NCBI GenBank assembly: GCA_030762895.1
Contig: CM061069.1
Location: 86,003,548-86,067,547 of the forward strand
Direction of reading: 5' to 3'
Source of the DNA: Sophora flavescens
Taxonomy: Eukaryota; Streptophyta; Magnoliopsida; Fabales; Fabaceae
DNA length: 64,000 nucleotides
Below are positions 9,225-21,208 of the stretch, piece by piece. Positions within the stretch are counted from its first letter, which is position 1. Every line of letters starts with the position of its first letter. The translations under genes and the position numbers were made by a program. The notes beneath the pieces are model-generated. The model searched no databases, had not been told where the DNA came from, and saw only the letters and a program-made list of their open reading frames with translations.

Positions 9225-9797
9225 ACGTATTCAGTGTTTAATTACAGTGATGAGGAAGATGATGCGCAATTTGTTTTTCAATGTCCTTCCTGTTCTTTTG
9301 AGATCAAAGCTTCTGTGTTCCGCTATTGTTTGGAAGCGTTGGAATCCTATAACCCATATTATCAGGTATGGCCTTTCTGAAATTTAAAATTTTACGTTTA
9401 TCATAAGTTATTATTGCTAACATGTTTACATTTTTGTTAGACTTTGTTTCCTTTTTCTACTTTTGTTAGACTTTGTCCAGTGATTGTGTTATAATTTATA
9501 AAAGACAGTTCCCTTCTTAAATGCAGTTTTATGTGGAACTGAATAGAAATTTATCTATCTTCTTGATATGGAGCACTGATTTTAAATCGAAAGATAATGA
9601 TCAAGTGATTCAGCTACAATTATAGTTAAAAATGAAGGAAAAATGAATTAGGACATATGTAAACATTTTATGCAAGTAATTAAGTTATAGTTGAAATTTG
9701 AATTCTGACAAACTGCTTCAATGTTCCAATATCAGGTTTGTCATGTGTGTGATAAAGTAAGGGAGGACAAAATGACCAAGATTCAAGCTCAAGAAAG
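9225..9797 (+). pseudogene. Di19-like zinc-finger gene remnant with one intron
   Basis: A frame around 9245-9364 reads SDEEDDAQFVFQCPSC, then EIKASVF and ends in YYQ at a GT; after a ~370 bp AT-rich intron-like stretch an AG at about 9733-9736 leads into VCHVCDKVREDKMTKIQ, followed by another GT near 9797. The order acidic stretch, F-x-C-P-x-C, then VCxxC-KV--DM resembles the paired zinc fingers of plant Di19 (dehydration-induced 19) proteins, nuclear or drought-related factors. Zinc-binding His residues are not where expected and no C-terminal region was found. It starts exactly where the inverted repeat ends. I treat it as a decayed gene fragment; the family call is tentative. Confidence 0.4.
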
Positions 9798-10772
9798 GTA
9801 TCTGTTGCTAATCTTGGAATTGTTGTTTTCTTAATGTAACGTAGTTCACTTTTGGCTTTTGGAGCATTAGATTCTTGCAAACTCAATTCAATATGTTGAT
9901 ATATTGATCTATAAGAGACTTGGAGTGCTGAAAAGTCCAGGATCTGGGCTGGTAATTCAGACATGTTTGGCAAGAATCAAGTTTGTTAGTGTTCCAATTG
10001 GGTCAAGCCCATTTAATCTCATGTTGAGCACCAAATTACATAGGTTAGTTGGGAGGAATATTTTTGGTTTGCATGCCAAAAGTAACTCCATTTTGAATTA
10101 TTAGTCTTTTATGTTTTTAGTGAATTGTGTGGTGGTTACACTTTTAAGTTGAGAAATAAGTGTGGCTGCTACATAATGATAGAGAGAGAGGCTAATAAGT
10201 CACCTTTATGTGACTGAGTTAAAGAAGGGTTTAGTGAGTCATTAGTTGTTGGAATTAAGTGAATTATTAGTTGGGGGGTATGGAAAGTGGGGGAATACAA
10301 TGTAATTCAGATTTGGGCAGCCATGGCTATATGTATTGCGCCTTAACACTTTCAAATGTAACTTGGATGTTCATTTTGGATCAAATTCCATTTTGTGAGA
10401 GAATTGTATCATGGGTTCTTAGTTGAGCCAAATTGTTCTTATCAAGAATCCAAGATTCTTGTGGCGAACTTCCTAGGCTTATGAAACTTCCATGTTTGTG
10501 GCGCCATCATCACCTTTTTTCACTTCCATTTTATTTCTTTCTTCACTTTATTTTGATTACAAACTAGTTTATGAAAATCACTTGATAAAATTCAACCATA
10601 ATATCTTCAACAAGGCAACCTCGCCATTTGGTTGTCATCAATGGGGCACTGAGTGCTTGTCCTCGGCGTTGAGCACTGGATGTGGTGGACACGTGTCACA
10701 CAGCGACTTGTGGAGGATGGTGGTGCAGCCCCAGCAGTGCTGAGTGCTAGTGCCGGGGCGCTGACTGCCAAG

Positions 10773-10776
<4 letters not shown>
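9798..10776. other. Unassigned DNA between the zinc-finger remnant and element E
   Basis: About 980 bp. It may include further introns or exons of the zinc-finger remnant. Around 10110-10480 the texture (GAGAGAGAGG, TTGTGAGAGAATTGTATCATGGG, GGTTCTTAG) recalls a copia-type LTR, but I could not define ends or target duplications. A GC-rich patch lies at 10620-10770. Confidence 0.3.

Positions 10777-10802
<26 letters not shown>
10777..10802. repeat. (TA)n microsatellite
   Basis: About thirteen TA units marking the start of AT-rich sequence before element E. Confidence 0.85.
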
Positions 10803-10809
<7 letters not shown>

Positions 10810-10849
10810 TAAAGAGGTAAACTTGAGTCATTTCATGGAGAAGCTGGTA

Positions 10850-12816
10850 GAAGGTTACAAAATCAGAAAACTTAGATAGAGAGAGAGAGGAGAGAGGATG
10901 TGAGGGGGAGAGAAAATTCCGAAGGAGTTTTTGATCAATCCGTTCGTCCTATTGAGAAACCGATTATACTGTGGTGAACCTTGCAACGTCTACTTCATCA
11001 TCCTATCTTTCTTTTCTTAATTATGCTAAGGTAAGCCTATGTCCTTATTATGCCTAAATGACGTCGGTGATGATATTGAGGCTATCTTTCTATCTGTGTA
11101 TCGATTTTCAATTTCGCTTTCATATTTGGGATACACGTAACACGTGCTAATCAATATGTATTCAGGTGAATTTTTGGAGCCCCAGAGGTGGAAGAACCTC
11201 ATGTGGCAGATTTGAGGAGTATTGGAGTGAGTCCGTTTCATTGCTCTAAAGCTAGCCTACGACACTTCTGGTGGGATAAAGAAGCCTCCTATCGTTGGAA
11301 ATGGCTAAGTAACATATTTTATACTAATGGCGTAGGGCGACCTAAACCCTACAAGTGGGTGAATAATTGACAATATCAGTATCACATTGGCGACTACTTA
11401 GGGGTACCAATGATTATATGGAAATTATAGGTTTATTGTCGTTAGGTTAATTTTATGATATTTAAGGTTGTCTGATTTTATCGTATTTGAGCTGCTTGTT
11501 GTGTGTTGTTTGGATTAACATGTTATTTGATTATTCTATAATTATTATTTTCTTATTATTATGATTTTATTATGATTATTTTATTATTATTTTATTTTGT
11601 TTGTGGTTGACAATATGTATTGAGTGATAATATGTTTAATCTGCAATGATATGCATAGTTGGCATCTAGGTGATGATATATGATATCTTGAAGTGATGCA
11701 TGTTGGGGAGAGTATGATATGTGACTTAGTCGTACCTAACCTAATTTATTAATTAATATTTTTATCGATGATGAGATTGATGATAAGATGAGACTTGAGA
11801 TATTAGATGAGATGACGATGGAAGGTGGGGGCACTAGGTTATGACCCGATACGAGTCGGTAAGACTCATATATAGTTTGTATAATGTTGTTCACAGTCGT
11901 GTGTATGTGACTAACGAGGTCAGAGTATCCAATTACGGATACCGAAGTCATGGGTGAGTGCCTTGCGGACGATGAGGTTCGAGGAAGACTACCATGATAG
12001 GAAAGTCACGGGTGAGTGCCCTGCTGGCGATAAGGCTCAAGGAAGACTACCATGATACTCTCATAGTACTTGCTGAGCAAGTGTGACTATTCTCCACCGT
12101 GATGGGGATAAAGTTTCATTCGGGGAATGGACACCCTAGCAGGAACTAGGGCGTGCACCAATGTTTGTGGGCTTGGACGATTGACTTATATCCCTAATCA
12201 GACGAGGGATGTGTGACAGGATTAGGTGGTGACCACGTCAGTATACATGATCAGTTGCATGAGCGTGAAGGGTAGAGGAATATAATGTACTTTGAGGATG
12301 ATTTTTATATTTATATGTATTTATTTGGGGATTCATGTCGTGTGCTATTATTGTATATATGTTATGTAACCTTTTCCACCTATGATGATAGCATGTTTCT
12401 TATCTCCCTATTTCTTTCTGTATATGTTTTATTTATGTGATCAATATGAGAAGACCCCGCGGACGAGTCAGTTACTGAGGAACTAGATGGAACTCGTTAT
12501 GAGCTAGATGCTGGAGGACGAGCAGTGGACCCGAGTAGTTGAGTAGAGAGTTTGTGGTCAGTGCATCTTTTTGCGGGTTATTATATCTTCAGTTATTTGC
12601 GAGTTTGTACTTTTGGAACCCTACTCTGGTGTGGTACCCTATACAGTACCCTGTACCTTTATGTATATGTATATCTATGTGTGATGGCTATGTTTCCGTT
12701 CTCTATGTTTAAAGTTTTAATATTTATGATTTTATGTTTTATATGCTTAACGCTAATAACGCGATTAAGTTATTAGTTCGTTAGGTTGTTCTTTAATGGG
12801 ACATCGGGGTGTCTCA
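10850..12816 (+). mobile_element. Element E: 5' LTR region (Gypsy), left end not found
   Basis: The right end is firm: the segment finishes GGGGTGTCTCA (12806-12816) and a tRNA-Met primer site follows 5 bp later. The left end should start TGAGAC... but no such start was found, so the start given is approximate. GAGAGA-rich sequence at 10875-10910 followed by splice-like GTAAGC looks like the start of the transcribed leader. A ~58 bp unit is imperfectly duplicated in tandem at about 11947-12057 (GGTGAGTGCC ... GGAAGACTACCATGATA in both). Confidence 0.6.
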
Positions 12817-12821
12817 TTTGG

Positions 12822-12833
12822 TGGTATCAGAGC
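12822..12833 (+). other. Element E primer-binding site (tRNA-iMet)
   Basis: TGGTATCAGAGC is complementary to the 3' end of plant initiator tRNA-Met and is the usual minus-strand primer site of plant Gypsy and copia elements. It lies 5 bp after the LTR end. Confidence 0.85.
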
Positions 12834-13035
12834 AATTTGATTTTGTTCAGAATGTGAGTTTAGGGTGTACTGGCCATTTTAGTTGAATCCACATCGGATA
12901 ACGACTATGCTTAGAAGTTGGGTAGTGAGTCCGGACGCAATAATTAACATTAGTGTGGCATATAGTATTTATATACCGGTTCTATGTAATATTATATGTC
13001 ATATAAATATGAGCTAATGATTTCTTTACAGGATC

Positions 13036-13473
13036 ATGGGTCGTGGTAGAGGTAGAGGACGATGGGGACGAGGTGGTGATAGAGCCACAGATAGAGTTGA
13101 AGAGGTGGCAACAGAGAGGCTTCTCATACAGGAGGAGGAGCAGTTGGTGGAGGGGAGTCATCTGAGACTCTCCAGACTATCAGGGATCTTGCTACTACTA
13201 TGCAACAGCAGACACCGTAGAACGCTCAGATGCTGCAGACGACTAGAGAGCAGCAGGAGCAGCAGAACCAGCGGAGAGCTGCAGAGGCAGAGGATGAAGG
13301 GATGGGTACCATCCTAAAAGGGAAGCCACCACAGTTTCGAGGTGACTATGATCCTGAGAGGGTAGAGTTGGGGATTCAGGAGTTGGAGAAGATCTTTAAT
13401 ACCATGCACTGTAGACAGGATAGGAAGGTGACATATGCAGCTTTTATGTTGACTGGAGGAGCAGAGGCCTAGT
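13036..13473 (+). pseudogene. Element E: gag fragment, truncated
   Basis: Gag forms the capsid of the retrotransposon particle. The ATG at 13036 starts an Arg/Gly-rich stretch (MGRGRGRGRWGRGG). A frameshift before about 13150 moves the reading into a second frame, where a TAG near 13220 is followed by QNQRRAAEAE and then the capsid-like KGKPPQFRGDYDPE, IQELEKIFNTMHC and TYAAFMLTGGAEA. The sequence stops at the point where Gypsy gags continue with a Trp-rich motif; from there on LINE ORF1 sequence follows. No protease or RT of this element is in the window. Confidence 0.75.
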
Positions 13474-14127
13474 GGACATCACTTTTGGCTTTTCTATGGT
13501 TAAGTTTGATGTTGTTGAAGATAGAGACAAGGTGATCAGTAATGGTCCTTGGATGTTATTCAACTATTACCATGTTATTCGTCCTTGGTCTCCTGACTTC
13601 ATTTCATCTGATGTTAAGATTGATAGTACTATGGTGTGGTTTAGGTTTCCATGTCTAGGAATGGAATACTACAATGATAACCTCCTTCTCACAATGGCTT
13701 AAACTATGGGTAAGCCTACCAAGATGTACTATAGAACTATTGAAGGGTCTCATGGTTTGCACAAGTTTGTGTTGAAATCAAACTTGATCAACCTGTGGTG
13801 GGGAGATTTTGGTTTCGGGACAAATGGTTCAATGTAGAATATGAAGGTTTACACTTGACATGCAAGACCTGTGGGATCTATTGTCATGTTGCTTCGAAAT
13901 TTCCCAAGAAAAAAGTGTCGATCAGGGTAATTTCGTGCCAAGCAAGATTCTAGTGGAAGTTACCAAGAACGACCCTGTTGAGGTGATTCTGTCGTCCTCT
14001 GTAGGAAACGAAGGAGTTTCGGGACAAGTGAATGACCTATATGGAGATTGACTCGTGGTGGAAAAACCCAAGAGAAACCCTAAGGATCATCAACAAGGTG
14101 GAATTGAGGCTAGTCAAACCAAGAATG
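13473..14127 (+). pseudogene. LINE ORF1 fragment (DUF4283 and zinc-knuckle region)
   Basis: From 13484 the frame reads GFSMVKFDVVEDRDKVI, GPWMLFNYYHVIRPWSPDF and DSTMVWFRFP, the DUF4283 domain found in ORF1 of plant L1-like LINEs and thought to bind RNA. After a TAA at 13700-13702 and frame changes the next part (FGFGTNGSM region, then YEGLHLTCKTCGIYCHVA near 13840-13890) is the zinc-knuckle stretch, and a charged tail follows. It begins inside the element E gag and is cut off at 14128 by element F. It differs clearly from the LINE at 19499. Confidence 0.75.
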
Positions 14128-16177
14128 GGTCCTTCGTTACATTAGTAACCCAACAAAAATGTAATAAAATTCTTCAAAACATTTAATAAGGCATAAAACT
14201 CCAATAAAGTTTCCACAAATTAAAAATAACCCAACGATAAAAATAAAAAAAATTATGGTTCTAGCCACAAATGGCTCCTTATTGAACATAATACTAACCA
14301 AATATAATAAATATATAAAATCAAGTACTGAGTCTTCAAGCATCATCGGTCTCAAAAGTGAAGTCTTTTTGCTATGAAAACAACACTTTTAATGAGATTT
14401 ATAATCCCAGTGAATAAAAACAATTTATTAAAAATGTTTGCAAAATAGTGTTGTTCTAAGCCGACACGGTAACCGGAAAATCAACCATGGTACCCGCAAA
14501 AATTATAAACATGATAATCCCTTTAAAATATGCAAAAATTGTTCCAAATCACATATAATTAAAAGAATAACTAAGCAGTCAAATCATTCAAATCTCAAGC
14601 TTTTAATCATGTCAATCATGTATACCATATGCAATACAACTCCATGAACACGACTCGGTGATTCCCATAATCACTTGACTTGACTCTTTGGTTCCCAAAA
14701 CCGGTGTGAATCCCAGATCCACTAAGGTCTTTGAGCTCATATCCATGCAATGGCGTCCCACTAACTTCCTCATCCCAGATGGAGATATCTCATATCACAT
14801 CCCAGATGTGGATATTTTAAGTAATTTGATATCACATCCCAAGTGGTGATATCTCTCATCCTATTCCCCTAATATAATGTATACCGTCATCCCTTCCCGG
14901 AAAGTGATGACCAACTCATGCATAGCGCAATATGTCATCCCAGATGACCTCTAAATGGGTTCTAGACTCCATGTATCGCTATCAATGACATAATGTCATG
15001 TCGAGGCAACACTGTAACTTCATATAACACAATAGAGCATGTCCAAACAACACGGTCACATCATATAACATAACAGAGCATGTCACGGCAACAATATCAC
15101 ATCATATAACATAACAAAGCATGTCACAACAACACTATAACATCATATAACATATAAAGACACATTTATCAGCCATAAACTCGTACCAATTTCATATATA
15201 ATCACATAATTCATAGTAATAATCACTTAATTTAATATTAATTTCATTTTTATACAAAAACTCCAATACAGAAAATATGATTTGATCAACTATTGGTTCT
15301 TGCATTCAAAACTCTCCAAAAATCATAATTTAAATTAAAAACTCAGTTTCCCCAAATCGTTTGCACCATGGAAGGTTGAGAAAAGGTTGTTTTTACTCAC
15401 CTCTTGAAGACCTCCAAATAGTTCTAAGCGTTTCCTATGGCGAATCATAACGTTTGCCAAGAGTTATCCTCATCTTCCTCTTCCTAGACTCCCTCTTCCA
15501 CAACTCTCTCTTCTTAATCCTTGAATTTCTTCTCTTATTAGCCATTTCTGAGTTTCTAGGTGTAATTAGGGTTCAAAAACGCACCCTAAGAGTGTTACGA
15601 TTCTTTCTATAGAGCCCCCAAAAGTCCAAAACGTGTAAAAACGCGTCAAGCCCGCTTACTCAGAATACATCGTTGTATTTTACACATATATTGAGTTATA
15701 GATATACAAAAATTATGAACTTTATATTGTTGGAAATCTAAAAGTAATATATATAACATTAATTAAGACCATGAAATCTGAAACGGACGTTTAAATAGTA
15801 AAAACTGGGATAGAAGTTAAAAAATGGTTCTGGCGCTGGAACCTGAACAACGTGTACGAATTTGGTCATAACTTGAGCTACAAGAATCCAATTTGAACGA
15901 ATTAGGTGTCTATGGAAATATAAGAGATAGAGCTACATTTCTTATGCCGACCTTGAATCTAAATAAGTTAGATTTGTCTACTAAATATCCATCTAAATTT
16001 AGGTGTCGGGTCATAGGAAGTGTATTATGCGAAATTAGGCCTAAAACACTCAAAATTATCTATTTAATTTCTTTAAAGTCACGTATGAGATTTTAACCAT
16101 TTCTAACTTTCAATATAATAATTCTAATAATCCATTTCCTATAAAATTAACTAGTAGCCAACTTGTGGGATGTTACA
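14128..16177 (-). mobile_element. Element F: 3' LTR (2,050 bp, minus strand)
   Basis: On the minus strand the LTR starts TGTAACATCCCACAAG at 16177, directly after a pol-end relic and polypurine tract, and runs to about 14128. Its last ~510 bp (14128-14640) are repeated at 17921-18560, which is the 5' LTR. The outer few bases are degraded (GGGTCC against the expected GTTACA-type end), so no target duplication is seen; the flank is LINE ORF1 sequence. It contains a ~45 bp tandem repeat. Confidence 0.75.
15000..15165. repeat. ~45 bp tandem repeat, about 3.5 copies, in element F LTR
   Basis: The unit CATATAACATAACAGAGCAT plus GTCA-CAACA... recurs with period about 45 bp, the copies differing by a few substitutions each. 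Confidence 0.7.
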
Positions 16178-17915
16178 TTTCTCCACTCTTTTAAGAAATT
16201 TCGTCCTCGAAAATCACTTCACACCTAATCAAGATAAAAAAATGTTACAATACACCCAACTGATGACCTGATGCCAGAATCACACTAGGATCTATATAGC
16301 GCAATCTCTAAGGTAAAATACAAATAATATCATGGATTTAAACAAGTATGCACAAGTCAAGATCTAGAAATACAATAGCAGACAAAAGTCAAAAAGAGAA
16401 ATAAAACATGAAAACAATTCAATTACAACACCAAAATACGAGATTCTCGGCAATAGTTTAAAAAGAATATGAATACCCAAAGTAAAATAGAGAACTTTTA
16501 CATGTACACTAACAATGGACACATTATAGCAAGATACTCCTTTGATTTGACTTTTATATTAATTAATTCCTAGTATATTTCGTGCAAACTCTTACCAACT
16601 AAATATGCTCAGCCTATGAGAAACTAATACATTCGCACGCAACCAGAGGCGCATAATCCATTCTCAATAATTATAGTGAAAGCATATTTTGATGGTAACA
16701 AATTTTCCTTGTAATCAAACCAAATGCAATTACCTCAAAAGGTGATAGAAGGGATAATGTGTAACATTAATAAGATCTTAACTTTGTTTTAATGCTCATA
16801 AATTTGAATAAAAAATATCAACTTGTACAATGCAACTACTAAAATGTAACTATTAGAATGTCTTTAGACGAGTCAACAATCAAGTCATCATGACATGCGG
16901 ATTATAAAACAATCATTCTAGCAACAAAATAACAACTTAAGTCATTTCAAATTTCTAAATCAGAAGACAAACAAAATATTAATACTATTTAAGTGAAATT
17001 TTCGTACACCAACAACCAAATATCATTTTCAAATAATTTTTTTAGAGAATAATATTAACAACATGAATAAAGTTTTAACAAGGAGAACTTCCATCAAATT
17101 TTTTATATATACATTTATGTTCGAGAAAACTCCGAAAACATTTTAGAGTACCAATCTATATATCAAGACATTAAGAAAAAATTAAATTCAAAAACAATTT
17201 TTTATATATAATCAAAATTGAAGAAGGTGCATAAAGTTTACAAATTGTTTTTTTCCTTTTATCTATATAAAACCTCGTTTGTTTGTTTTTTTTGACAATG
17301 CAAATGAATTCAGAATGGTACAAAATTAAATGGGCATAAAACTTACACATATAAGTGTATTTAGTGACTTATAATGCTCAAAACTCATTGAAACATCTTG
17401 AAATTTGTTATCTAAGATCCTAACACTTATATGAACAATTCCCAAGAGGCATCATGTTAAAAGCTCATGTTGCTATTTTAAAAAAAATCAAGCAGATTCG
17501 ATTCCAGTACAACCACAAAAACATGATATTGTTATCGAGCTTCTTTTTAAAGTGCATGTTTGAAAATCACACAATTACTCTATAATTTTAAACGCTCCAT
17601 CTTTAGCAAGTTATCCTAATGAGGATCTCAGAATATATTCAAAACCAACATGCAATCAGTCATAGAAATCTAGAATCACACAACAAGCTAGAGAGGTTCA
17701 TACTTTGCATACATACAAAACCAACACCCTTGCCTGTTAGTCTTCATAAATCTGCACACCTCCAATCAAATATTGGATTGGCTAGGCCCAACATAAAAAA
17801 GAATAGCATGCAGTCTTTATAACTCTAACAGCAGTCCTATGCGCCCATGTTTTAATTTTAGAAAAAGCCCCATACCACAGTCCAATTTAGGATTGAACTG
17901 CTCTGATACCATAAA
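16178..17915 (-). mobile_element. Element F: internal region, non-coding (1.74 kb)
   Basis: The region lies between the two LTRs and is bounded on the minus strand by a primer site at its start and, at its end (16180-16215), by the sequence TCGAGGACGAAATTTCTT, a relic of the pol 3' end common to these Gypsy elements. In between I find no gag, protease, RT or integrase motif, only AT-rich sequence. F therefore looks like a deletion derivative that needs proteins in trans. Confidence 0.65.
17900..17911 (-). other. Element F primer-binding site (tRNA-iMet)
   Basis: GCTCTGATACCA on the plus strand is TGGTATCAGAGC on the minus strand, placed 4 bp from the LTR end. It fixes the orientation of F. 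Confidence 0.85.
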
Positions 17916-18592
17916 TATAACGTCCTTCGTTACATTAGTAACCCAACAAAAATGTAATAAACTTCTTCAACACATTTAATAAGGCATAAAACTCGAATAA
18001 AATTTCCATAAATTATATATATCTAAAATCTGAAAATACCTCAATAATTTTAAAATACCCATTGGTAAGATAATCCTTACATAAATAAAATTAATTAGCT
18101 CAAAACTCGAGTGTCTACTAAAAATAACCCAACGATAAAAATAAAAAAAATATGGTTCTAGCCAAAAATGGCTCCTTATTGAACATAATACTAACCAAAT
18201 ATAATAAATATATAAAATCAAGTACTAAGTCTTCAAGTCTCCTCAGTCCCAAAAGTGACGTCTTCTTGCTCTGAAAACAACACTTTTTTAATGAGATTTA
18301 TAATCCCAGTGAATAAAAACAATTTAATAAAAAGGTTGGCAAAATAGTGTTGCTCTCAGCCGACGCGGTAACCAGAAAATCAACCATGGTACCTGCAAAA
18401 ATTATAAACATGATAATCCCTTTAAAATATACAAAATTTGTTCCAAATCACATATAATTAAAAGAATAACTCAACAGTCAAAACATTCACATCTCGAGCT
18501 TTTAATCATGTCAATCATGCATACCATATGCAATACAACTCCTTGAACACGGCTCACAGATTCCCATAATCACTTGACTTGACTCTTTGTGT
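17916..18592 (-). mobile_element. Element F: 5' LTR, interrupted at 18592
   Basis: Copy of the 3' LTR end, differing by scattered substitutions and by an extra ~100 bp (about 18010-18115) that the other copy lacks. Its inner end reads TATAACGTCC where TGTAAC is expected. At 18592, after CTTTG, the LTR is replaced by the G-type LTR start; in the other F LTR the sequence continues GGTTCCC (14688). So the rest of this LTR was split off by the insertion and should lie beyond the right side of the window. Confidence 0.7.
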
Positions 18593-19487
18593 GACACCCC
18601 ATTTTTACTGTTTTTACCGTTTTGCTGTTTTTACTGTTTTTCAATTATCGGTACAATTTTAATTGTTTGTTATTTTTATATTAGATCTAGAAAATGATTT
18701 TTAATAAAATAAAATCATAATTATACTCTACCTTATGGTACAAGCTTACAGTAAAAATTTAGGTTTAAAACTTAGACGAAACCCGGTCTGCGTTTTCACT
18801 GTCAGTAAGATTTTGCGGGTCAGAAAACCTAATTTTGACCCAAGAATGAAACCATTTAGATTTTTATTTTATTTCCAACCATAGTGGTTATTTTTAAATT
18901 TTTTAAAATAAATAGGTTATTATACGTTATTCGGGTGAATACTCGACGGTCGGGGATCGAGGGAATCGACGATGGATGTGCAAAGACAAAACCCGATGCC
19001 AGACGGATGAGGACAATGATTCATTTGATGACTCATAATGGTTAGTAATAGGAGTTAGTCATCATGCATTAAATGCATGTAATGATGACTTAAGTGTGTA
19101 ATACCTAAATTACCCTAAATCCTTCATTTTGACTACAAATTTGCCATGACAACATTTTACCCTTCACTCCCTCATTATGTGCGCAGCCCTTCCCCTATAA
19201 GACTCACTTGACATTCATTTCATCCATTTTTGCTCATTTCTTACACTTTGACACAAAAACTCTTAAGTCTTACACTTCATTTACAAAGGAAGTCTAAGTT
19301 CTTGTTCGTTTCTTCAAATTCTAAAGGTAGATTCTTGTGATTCATGATCATACCTTCCTTTTCCTTCACAACTTTTCTTTCTATTTCAAGTTTTCACAAA
19401 TTTCAAATTCTTAGATCTAGAACTTCAAAAATCTCTAGAAAATCATAAAAAAAACATTTTAATGTGATTCCAATTTCTATGATCTTC
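18593..19487 (+). mobile_element. G-type LTR, left part
   Basis: The LTR starts TGTGACACCCC inside element F, with CTTTG just before it as the probable target duplication. It carries the shared module CGGTCTGCGTTTTC (about 18788-18801) and a TATA box at 19195. The LINE insertion splits it; it continues at 26761. Its right side does not reach a normal LTR end but joins element C LTR sequence near 27540. Confidence 0.7.
19195..19202 (+). promoter_or_regulatory. Likely TATA box of the G-type LTR
   Basis: CTATAAGA stands about 600 bp into the LTR and is followed 30-60 bp later by a C/T-rich stretch (CATTTCATCC, TCATTTCTTACAC) typical of transcribed plant leaders. Inferred from position and sequence only. 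Confidence 0.4.
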
Positions 19488-19498
19488 ATATGACTTCT
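19488..19498 (+). repeat. LINE target-site duplication, left copy
   Basis: ATATGACTTCT, repeated exactly at 26750-26760 behind the A-tail of the LINE. Confidence 0.9.
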
Positions 19499-19500
19499 GC

Positions 19501-21208
19501 ATGGTGAACATGGTTGCAGCTCCTCCTCCTATCGTCCCTTGGGGGTTCCTTGCCTACCCTCCCTCTTCTACTCGCCATGCTTCTCCTATACAGCACAAAT
19601 CCTTTGCTCTAGCTTTGAGCAATTCTCTTGACATCTCCCTTTTCTCAACATACAAAACCTTGCAATATAGGTGAAGCCGTGTCCATCAAGATATCGTAGG
19701 AAGAGTATCACAAAGTCTTAGAAGCTTGTAAACTGAATCTCCATGGACGTCATCTGCTTTTTAAAGGAGATAAATCGATCAAATATAATGACTTGCGCAA
19801 TAAGTTAGCTGCCCTTTGGAAGCCATTAGGTCAATGGCCTATGACTTCTCTTGGTAAACGGTATTTTGAATTCGGTTTCTCATCTCAAGAGGATCTTCAA
19901 AGTGTTTGGTCTATAGGGACTTGGAATCTAAAGTCAGGTTTGCTCCGTTTGTCTCAATGGTGTGCTGATTTTAATCCAAAGAACCAAAAGCAAACACACT
20001 CTCAATGTTGGATAAGACTCCATGATTTGCCTCAAGAATATTGGAGTCCAATAATTCATTTTGAAATAGCTGCTGGGATTGGCACTCCTATCTCTATTGA
20101 TGATATGACTCGGCAGAGGTTATATGGCCATTATGCAAGAATCTTGGTTGATCTGGATCTTTCCTCGAGTTTCCATACTAAGATAATGGTGGAAAGGGAG
20201 AGTTTTTTATTCTATGTGGTAGTCGAATATGAGAACATTCCCAACTTTTGCGAGTACTGTCAAACCAATGGCCATTCTTTGGAAAGATGCAGTAAGAAAG
20301 ATGCTAATTTGGTTTCCAAGAACCAGTGTCTTCCCAAAAAAGGTAACCCTTCAGTGGTCCAAATGAATGTTCCTAAAGTTGCTAAGAAACATGATATTGA
20401 AATTCCCGAAAACAATCATTCTATTCGTAATAAAGAGAACAGTCAGGATCAGGAATTTGTTAATAATGTTCTTGAAAAAAATGGCACTTCTATTGATCAG
20501 AATGGGGATGTGTCACCTGTGAATGTCCCTGCAGTTGCTTTTCAAAATGATGATATCATTGTTGAAGAGGTTGATCCAGAGGCAAGTAGGGGGAATTTTC
20601 TTCCTAATGAAGTTCCCTATGTGGTGGAAGTAATTTCAGAGACTGACAGATTAACTCATGCTCCTATTTATAATCAGACAAGCAATCAATCTCCTGAATG
20701 TAGCAACCATACCCAGCCATCTTTAGAAGCTAATTCACCTATAAAAGGAATTGTACAGGGACAAAACTCTGGTGCTGATGTGTCTCCTATTAGACAAGGA
20801 CAGAACCTTGATGAGTCTTCTGATGATACTATTATGGTTGAATCTCAATCTAGCAATTCTAATACTGACAGAGATAATATTGCTATAGGAAGAAGTACTA
20901 CTCCAGTGTCTCCTATCTTTAACGTCAATAATCATAATGTGCTAGCAGACATGAGAATTGTTAGTCCTCTATGGAGTCAGCAGGATGATGATGATGATTT
21001 AGAGGAGCCAACCCCTCCCTCTCATGCAGCCGACCCTTCTAAATATCTGGTGGATGTGCCAGTTATGCATAAATCTGATCCTCAGGAAGAATTCACTCCC
21101 GTGGTCTCAAGATCTAAGAAGAAGAAGCTTAGACAGAAAGCTGCAAAGGCAGCTAGAGCTGAGAGAAATGTAGCCCTTTCTAGGGGTGGTCCTAGACTTT
21201 ATGCTTAA
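19501..21208 (+). pseudogene. LINE ORF1: DUF4283 and CCHC zinc-knuckle protein, broken
   Basis: ORF1 proteins of plant LINEs bind the element RNA. The ATG at 19501 opens a Pro-rich start (VAAPPPIVPWGF) and stops at TGA 19672-19674 after a frameshift; in the frame of the main part a TAG lies at 19697-19699. From there the frame is open to TAA at 21206-21208 (471 codons from the ATG at 19793). DUF4283 spans about 19740-20240 (LGKRYFEFGFSS, GTWNLKSGLLRLSQW, CWIRLHDLPQEYW). The knuckle CEYCQTNGHSLERC (CX2CX4HX4C) lies at about 20249-20290. A long acidic, Ser/Asn-rich linker follows and the C-terminus is basic (RSKKKKLRQKAAKAARAE). Confidence 0.85.

Noticed and set aside
12822..12833. tRNA-Met gene fragments at the several TGGTATCAGAGC sites
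   Set aside because: Each is a 12 bp primer-binding site just inside an LTR; no tRNA body is present.
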